This document shows positions 6,294 to 7,127 of a stretch of DNA of 7,127 nt, in pieces. The position numbers and the translations under genes were made by a program. The stretch spans positions 1 to 7,127 of the forward strand of contig JBDTMC010000413.1 in assembly GCA_039934475.1 (NCBI GenBank), written 5' to 3'. The DNA is from JBDTMC01 sp039934475. GTDB lineage: Bacteria; Acidobacteriota; Terriglobia; Bryobacterales; Bryobacteraceae. The notes under the pieces were generated by a model. The model had not been told where the DNA came from. It searched no databases and was given only the letters and a program-made list of their open reading frames with translations. The number at the start of each line of letters is the position of its first letter. Positions within the stretch are counted from its first letter, which is position 1.

Positions 6294-6604
6294 GGTTTGG
6301 CCAACCATCGAGCGAGGACAAATAGTTCACCGGCCGCGAACAGCGTACCGAAGATAGCCTTGTTCCAACGGGCCAGCCATAGGGGCAAGTAGATATCGAA
6401 GTTGTCGGCGCGATGTGTGGTGTAGCGGCCGGCGATGTCGGTGAGCGGGCAGCGGCCGTGGTTCCACGCGAGCACGGCGCACTCCAGGAGAACCAACCCG
6501 CTTAAGCCCGCAGCCCAACGAAACTGATTCAGTGCCGCCGCAAAAGGGATGGCCACTATGCAGCTGGCGATGAAGAGCCAGACCGCCGTGTGCAGCAGTT
6601 TCAC
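6290..6604 (-). CDS. Small three-helix membrane protein of unknown function
   Basis: A 104-residue protein read from a GTG at 6604. Three hydrophobic segments are seen (about 5-25, 31-48 and 82-101). Between the second and third lies a conserved-looking polar stretch with CPLTDIAGRYT, NFDIYLP and WLARWNK. Similar small inner-membrane proteins with CPLT...NFDIYLP...NK are recalled as uncharacterised proteins in several phyla; I know no function and suggest none. The GTG start is chosen because the family begins with a short MK..H..W stretch before the first helix; no strong ribosome site precedes it. It begins 17 nt after the stop of the sigma-54 activator on the same strand, so they probably share a transcript. 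Its stop and that of the NagB-like gene share TTAA (6290-6293), a 4-bp convergent overlap. Confidence 0.75.
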   Translation of the reverse strand: MKLLHTAVWLFIASCIVAIPFAAALNQFRWAAGLSGLVLLECAVLAWNHGRCPLTDIAGRYTTHRADNFDIYLPLWLARWNKAIFGTLFAAGELFVLARWLAKP

Positions 6605-6621
6605 CCGCGTAAGCGTTGAGA

Positions 6622-7127
6622 TTACGACAACCCCATCCGCTCGATCTTGCGGTAGAGTGTCTTGCGTTCGATGCCGAGAATTTTAGCGGCGCGGCTCTTG
6701 TTGCCTCCGGCTGCAGCCAGCACGCGCCGCACTTGTTCGGCTTCCGTTTCGGCGAGCGTGTCGCCGGCCTGGTCCCGAGGCTCCATTGAATGGAGAGCAT
6801 CGAGAACCGTCTCGCGGTCGATACGCGCCTGGGGGGCGAGGATGGTGAGCCGCTCAATCATGTGCTGCAACTGACGGACGTTGCCCGGCCAGGTGTATTC
6901 CTGTAGCGCGCGGATTCCGGATTCCAGCAGCTTGGTGTGCTGGCTGTACCGTTCGTTATACCGCCGCAGGAAGTAGCTGGAGAGCAGCGTCACATCCTGG
7001 CCGCGGTCGCGCAGAGGCGGCACCACGATGCGTACAACGTTCAAGCGGTACCACAGATCCTCGCGGAACTTACCTTCATCCACCATCTTCTTCAGGTCAC
7101 GGTTGGTGGCGGCCACAATCCGCACAT
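6622..7127 (-). CDS. Sigma-54-dependent Fis-type activator (C-terminal part, runs off the right edge)
   Basis: Only the last 167 or so residues are visible; the N terminus, any receiver domain, Walker motifs and the GAFTGA loop lie beyond the window. The visible part starts within the AAA+ domain at VRIVAATNRDL (sensor I), then FREDLWYRLNV (20-30 of the fragment, arginine-finger region), VPPLRDRGQD (35-44) and WPGNVRQL (79-86, sensor II). The C-terminal Fis-type helix-turn-helix follows: GGNKSRAAKILGIERKTLYRKI (140-161), ending MGLS. This is the standard enhancer-binding activator of RpoN-dependent promoters, often the response regulator of a two-component pair (NtrC/ZraR/AtoC type). The GTG at 7125 is not a true start, because it sits inside the ATPase fold. 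The small membrane protein follows 17 nt downstream and may be its companion. Its targets are not visible here. Confidence 0.92.
   Translation of the reverse strand, partial: VRIVAATNRDLKKMVDEGKFREDLWYRLNVVRIVVPPLRDRGQDVTLLSSYFLRRYNERYSQHTKLLESGIRALQEYTWPGNVRQLQHMIERLTILAPQARIDRETVLDALHSMEPRDQAGDTLAETEAEQVRRVLAAAGGNKSRAAKILGIERKTLYRKIERMGLS

Noticed and set aside
6622..7125. A complete small regulator starting at the GTG at 7125
   Set aside because: That codon is the valine of the sensor I strand in the AAA+ domain. The protein clearly continues beyond the right edge.

Overview
The window reads as an ordinary chromosomal stretch from a GC-rich bacterium, most likely an Acidobacteriota member (Terriglobia, perhaps of the Solibacter/Bryobacter type). 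The main reason is the opening gene pair: a short PadR regulator overlapping by ATGA an ATPase-less MacB/FtsX-type permease of about 870 residues. That is the acidobacterial 'ADOP' layout (acidobacterial duplicated orphan permease). The secreted bicupin and the atypical NagB-like enzyme also resemble proteins recalled from Acidobacteriota, Planctomycetota and relatives. The taxonomic call is inference, because there is no rRNA or marker gene here.

Layout from left to right. (1) 23-3029, plus strand: a sigma-70-like promoter whose -10 is covered by an 18-bp near-perfect palindrome, then padR and the large permease. (2) 3007-3936, minus strand: a renalase-like FAD oxidoreductase whose 3' end overlaps the permease's 3' end by 23 bp. 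(3) 3937-4001: a 65-bp divergent intergenic region. (4) 4002-4646, plus strand: a YiiM-type MOSC-domain protein. (5) 4683-6293, plus strand: a bicupin with a probable signal peptide, directly abutted (TAAATG) by a NagB-family sugar-phosphate enzyme with non-canonical active-site residues. (6) 6290-7127, minus strand: the C-terminal part of a sigma-54-dependent activator that runs off the right edge, followed by a small three-helix membrane protein of unknown function.

Functional reading. The padR/permease pair looks like a self-regulated membrane module in which the permease's cytoplasmic N-terminal prefix could signal to PadR. The divergent flavoprotein and MOSC protein may both belong to redox or detoxification chemistry. 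The bicupin and NagB-like gene are probably co-translated and may act on one sugar pathway, although their predicted compartments differ. The sigma-54 activator and the small membrane protein are probably one transcription unit. The genes are tightly packed with three overlaps, and I see no rRNA, tRNA, CRISPR array, insertion sequence, prophage gene or convincing intrinsic terminator. There is no clear new defence or mobile system. The parts most worth a second look are the NagB-like subfamily next to the secreted bicupin, the PadR operator and prefix circuit, and the small membrane protein.
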